NCBI GenBank assembly: GCA_023212695.1
Contig: JALCCG010000242.1
Span: forward strand, 1 to 32,932
Length of the DNA: 32,932 nucleotides
From: Sporisorium sorghi
Lineage: Eukaryota; Basidiomycota; Ustilaginomycetes; Ustilaginales; Ustilaginaceae
Direction: 5' to 3'
A model generated the notes under the pieces. It was not told where the DNA came from. It saw only the letters and a program-made list of their open reading frames with translations, and made no database searches. The position numbers and the translations under genes are program-made. Below are positions 30,356-32,932 of this stretch, in pieces; within the stretch, counting starts at the first letter, position 1, and each line of letters starts with the position of its first letter.

Positions 30356-31274
30356 ATGTCGGAGAATACTGGTAAGCGACACGGCGAATCAACAGCTGCG
30401 CGATGGCAGGAAAGGTGGCGTGTGCGCGGAGCTCTAGACCGTTGGGGCTTGCAAGCCACTATCAAGGTCTCAATGTCTCTGGAAGCAAAAAAAAAGCGTG
30501 GGATGGTCGAGCCTCTCAAGACGGCGTTTGGGAAGGAGCTTCCGCCGGAGCGCTTCGTGCACACTTGCCAAGATGGTCGTAAATTTACTGTGCCTCACCC
30601 ATGGGGGGATATCTCGCCCGAGATACCGCGGTGCGCTCGACCTGGCCGGACATGATCGCTCGGTCGAGGTCCGTCTGATCAGCCCAACAAAAAGAGGCAA
30701 GCTCCTCCATCCGGACCGGACGGGAACGTCGACATTGGCAAATGGATCAACGCTGCAGCTGTCAAACAAGAAAGCGAATACAAACTCGAAATTACAACGT
30801 TCGCACTCTGAAGCTGCAGAAGCACTTTGTAGAACTTACGGAATCTTCTTGTGACCAAGCTCGTCCAATGGCAGTCAAGTTTTACCCACGTCAGAGACAC
30901 CTTTACAGTAAATTTAGCCTCCTCGGTCCATTGGGCTGCCTCACAGCGCGCGCACAAGCTGATTCTGCACACCGAAGCGTGGTGTAGATCATGAATGGAC
31001 ACTCCGCAATCTTAGGCTTTCCTCAGGCGAGTCTGAGCAGCTGGCTGGGCTTCGGAATGCCAATCCAGCCGACAAAAAAAAAAAAAAAAGGCCGCTCTCG
31101 CCCAGATCCGTCGGAAAAAGTTGCTACTTGGCAGGTGGCGTAAGATGCATCGTGTGTTGGCAAAAGCCGGATACGTTTCAAGCTGCTTTCTATCGCCTCA
31201 AGTTGGATCGGAGCGTCAAAGGAGGGGTAAAGCGCTACAACGAGCAAGGGGAAACCTATCTGGAAGCCGACTGA
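30356..31274 (+). pseudogene. Possible degenerate gene, unrecognised
   Basis: An ATG at 30356 opens 99 codons ending at TGA 30653-30655, with protein-like segments such as ELPPERFVHTCQDGRKFTVP. The same frame continues with GPDGNVDIGKWINAAAVKQE to TGA 30809-30811, meets TAG at 30830-30832, then stays open to 30994. A shift to another frame gives 103 more open codons (30963-31274) including CYLAGGVRCIVCWQKP and ending YLEAD. Two or three stops and at least one shift would be needed to join them, so this reads either as a decayed gene or as chance open frames. I recognise no family. A GTAAGC at 30371 could be a splice donor, which would change the picture. Weak call. Confidence 0.2.
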
Positions 31275-31549
31275 GGGTAAAGACGCTCCTTCGTGCATGC
31301 TGCTGGGTGGCGGCTTTTGCCTCCAACGTGTAGCCGCTCATCGTCGTCTACAGCAGCCAGACTGGTCGATCTCAAAGAAAGGGCCAAACGATAGTATCGG
31401 ACCCTGGTGATGCTTCAGGAGGCAGCCCTAGCCTATCGCAACGTCGTAACGATACTGATGTCTATCTGATTCGAAGGTCGCGGCCCTGACTTGATGCTCT
31501 TCATTGTTGTCAATCCCGTTTCTGTCTCGATGTTGTTTTACAGGTGGTT

Positions 31550-31586
31550 ATTTATTATTATTATTATTATTATTATTTTTTTTTTG
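31550..31586 (+). repeat. (TTA)n microsatellite with T-run
   Basis: About eight TTA units followed by a run of T. It lies in gene-poor DNA and is among the most AT-rich spots of the window. Confidence 0.9.
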
Positions 31587-32846
31587 GACTCATGCAAAAG
31601 AGAGCGACAAGATTCAATGACCGATTCTCCGACGGGGTTTTGCTGCAGGTTTGCAGTGAGTCCAAGGTAAACAGCTCGCGCGGGGATGGCTTTGACTGAC
31701 TGGCCGTAGGGTCGAAGCAGCTCTAAGCGAGCCGCAATCGTTCGGGTTGACAGACTGTCGATCTTTTTTTTTTTTTTTGGGGGGGCTAAAAAGTTGCCCG
31801 TGTTCTGATTTGTGCTGCAACCGCTCAACTCTAGCTGCAATGCAGATCCGGCTCTGATCCCAAGTCCGAGCCGCTTGCGAGCTTTCTCCACCTCCTCCTC
31901 CTCCTCGCTCATCATGACATGCCGAGCAGGCCCTGTAAACACAGTCCAATCCGATTGACCTGCCTGCCACCTCTTTCAACTCCTCCAGCCATCCGAGTAG
32001 TTGCCTGTACGAAACAGATTGCGCTCCGACGGGGTTTTCTGATGCCAGGCTATTGTTTCACGGTGCAATGCAACTCTGTTCGAGCCAGGCGTACTGTCAA
32101 TGAGCCTTGAGCTTAGCAATCGACCGCCGTCGAGCAGCTGCCATCAGCCGCCTTCTCCTGAGAACTTGAAGAGCATTGCGCAAAGTCAGTCGGTCAGTCA
32201 CTGTGAATGTCGACTCAGCCATCGCGCAAAACCGAATGTGGCGGGCGTCATTGCACTGTAACTTCTCTCCTCCGCCTCATCGAAACTCGCTCACGTCAAC
32301 CCTCCCGCCGCTCCGCCTTTTGTCTACTCCTCACGCTTTCCACGCCCGAGGCTGGACCGCCCAACTCACCTCGCCCTGTCTCGCATGTTTCTCTCCTCCT
32401 TCCATGCCGCCTTGATCTTGCAGCCACGTCTCACCTTTCCCCCCCCCCCTCGTCCTAGCCTGGTCTCACTCAAACTAAGGTTGACAGTTTCAGCATCCCC
32501 CATCCCATTTTCTTGGTTGGCGAGACACACCTTGCACACCTTGCTTTTCCACCTTGACCTTATCCTTGACACCATCATCCATATCATCTTATCCGTATAC
32601 CCTTGCATCATTCCCATCACCAGCATCGCTACTGGTGTCACCTCCACAAACTACATCTCGCTCGTCACTTCTTTCCAACACACACAAACAGAGCTTCAGT
32701 CTTCTATTCAACCCCGACAACAGCCGACGGAGCAGTTCCTCACATCTCAACGAGCGCACATTCGCTCGGCAATAACCACACGATCTTGCTTCCTCGACGA
32801 CCCATCGAGTGCACACACAGCCAGCGCACCCGTATCGCCCGCCTGG

Positions 32847-32879
32847 AAAAAAAAAAAAAGAAGGGGGGGGGGGGGGGGG
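32847..32879 (+). repeat. Poly-A then poly-G tract
   Basis: Thirteen A, GAA and then 17 G shortly before the window's right end. With the poly-C tract at position 1 it frames the window in homopolymers. Confidence 0.95.
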
Positions 32880-32932
32880 CGGGCGGCTCCTCTTGCCGGG
32901 GTCCCCCACACACAATGGAGCCCAGCCCGCGC

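Larger units (their letters stand above)
29607..32932. other. Gene-poor right end
   Basis: About 3.3 kb without a gene I can support. The first part must hold the promoter of the complex I subunit gene. Homopolymers are frequent (T35 at 29926, A-run at about 31074-31089, T15-G7 at 31764, A13 and G17 near 32850-32880). Scattered frames on both strands read protein-like but lack starts, splice structure or recognisable domains. From about 32260 the + strand turns pyrimidine-rich like a leader, and an ATG at 32914 (reading MEPSPR to the window edge) could start a gene that continues outside. Confidence 0.5.

Noticed and set aside
32207..32458. An 83-codon frame from an ATG near the right end
   Set aside because: It is Ser/Pro/Leu-rich, lies in a pyrimidine-rich leader-like stretch and has no recognisable feature.

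Overview
This window looks like nuclear DNA of a basidiomycete fungus, most likely a smut or smut-related yeast (Ustilaginomycotina). Genes are GC-rich with strong third-position bias and lie on both strands without operons. Introns are short (about 60-155 nt), start with GTAAGT, GTGAGT, GTACGT or GTAAGC, often carry a CTAAC or CTGAC branch site and end in CAG or TAG. The species assignment is inference from gene content (a Rua1-type C-terminal domain, a fused URA2, a basidiomycete-style ARG3) and could not be checked by search.

Layout, left to right: a long low-complexity leader and an SFP1-like zinc-finger regulator (+, 960-2868); mitochondrial ornithine carbamoyltransferase ARG3 (+, 3770-4912); a PLP-dependent Aro8/2-aminoadipate-type aminotransferase (+, 5481-7010); a BAR-domain protein of the Gvp36 type (-, 7145-8325), divergent from an unrecognised Cys-rich membrane protein (+, 8829-10577); a four-exon Rua1_C-domain protein (-, 11844-14175); the 90S pre-ribosome factor CMS1 (-, 15675-16872), divergent from an ING-family PHD protein (+, 17383-18405); the 2291-residue pyrimidine enzyme URA2 (+, 19390-26354); a Sec14/CRAL-TRIO protein (+, 27241-28530); and a tiny three-exon complex I subunit (-, 29064-29606). 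The last 3.3 kb hold no gene I can support, only homopolymers, a microsatellite and scattered open frames that may be remains of a broken gene.

Most genes are ordinary housekeeping genes. Three are amino-acid or nucleotide enzymes. Two of these, ARG3 and URA2, are paralogous transcarbamylases using carbamoyl phosphate in different compartments. SFP1-like and CMS1 both relate to ribosome production, and the ING protein to chromatin. I see no shared operon-like logic, no mobile element, no tRNA or rRNA and no clear new system.

The best leads are: a Rua1_C protein with a near-perfect 66-bp x 3 coding minisatellite; the 78-residue complex I subunit, which is invisible unless two long introns are removed; an intron without stops, a multiple of three long, that carries T35 inside the aminotransferase gene; a four-residue insertion between two zinc ligands of the ING PHD finger; three T-runs of exactly 35 nt, all preceded by CAC; and a possible degenerate gene at 30356-31274. 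Exon joins were inferred by eye from splice consensus, reading frame and family similarity. No RNA evidence was available.
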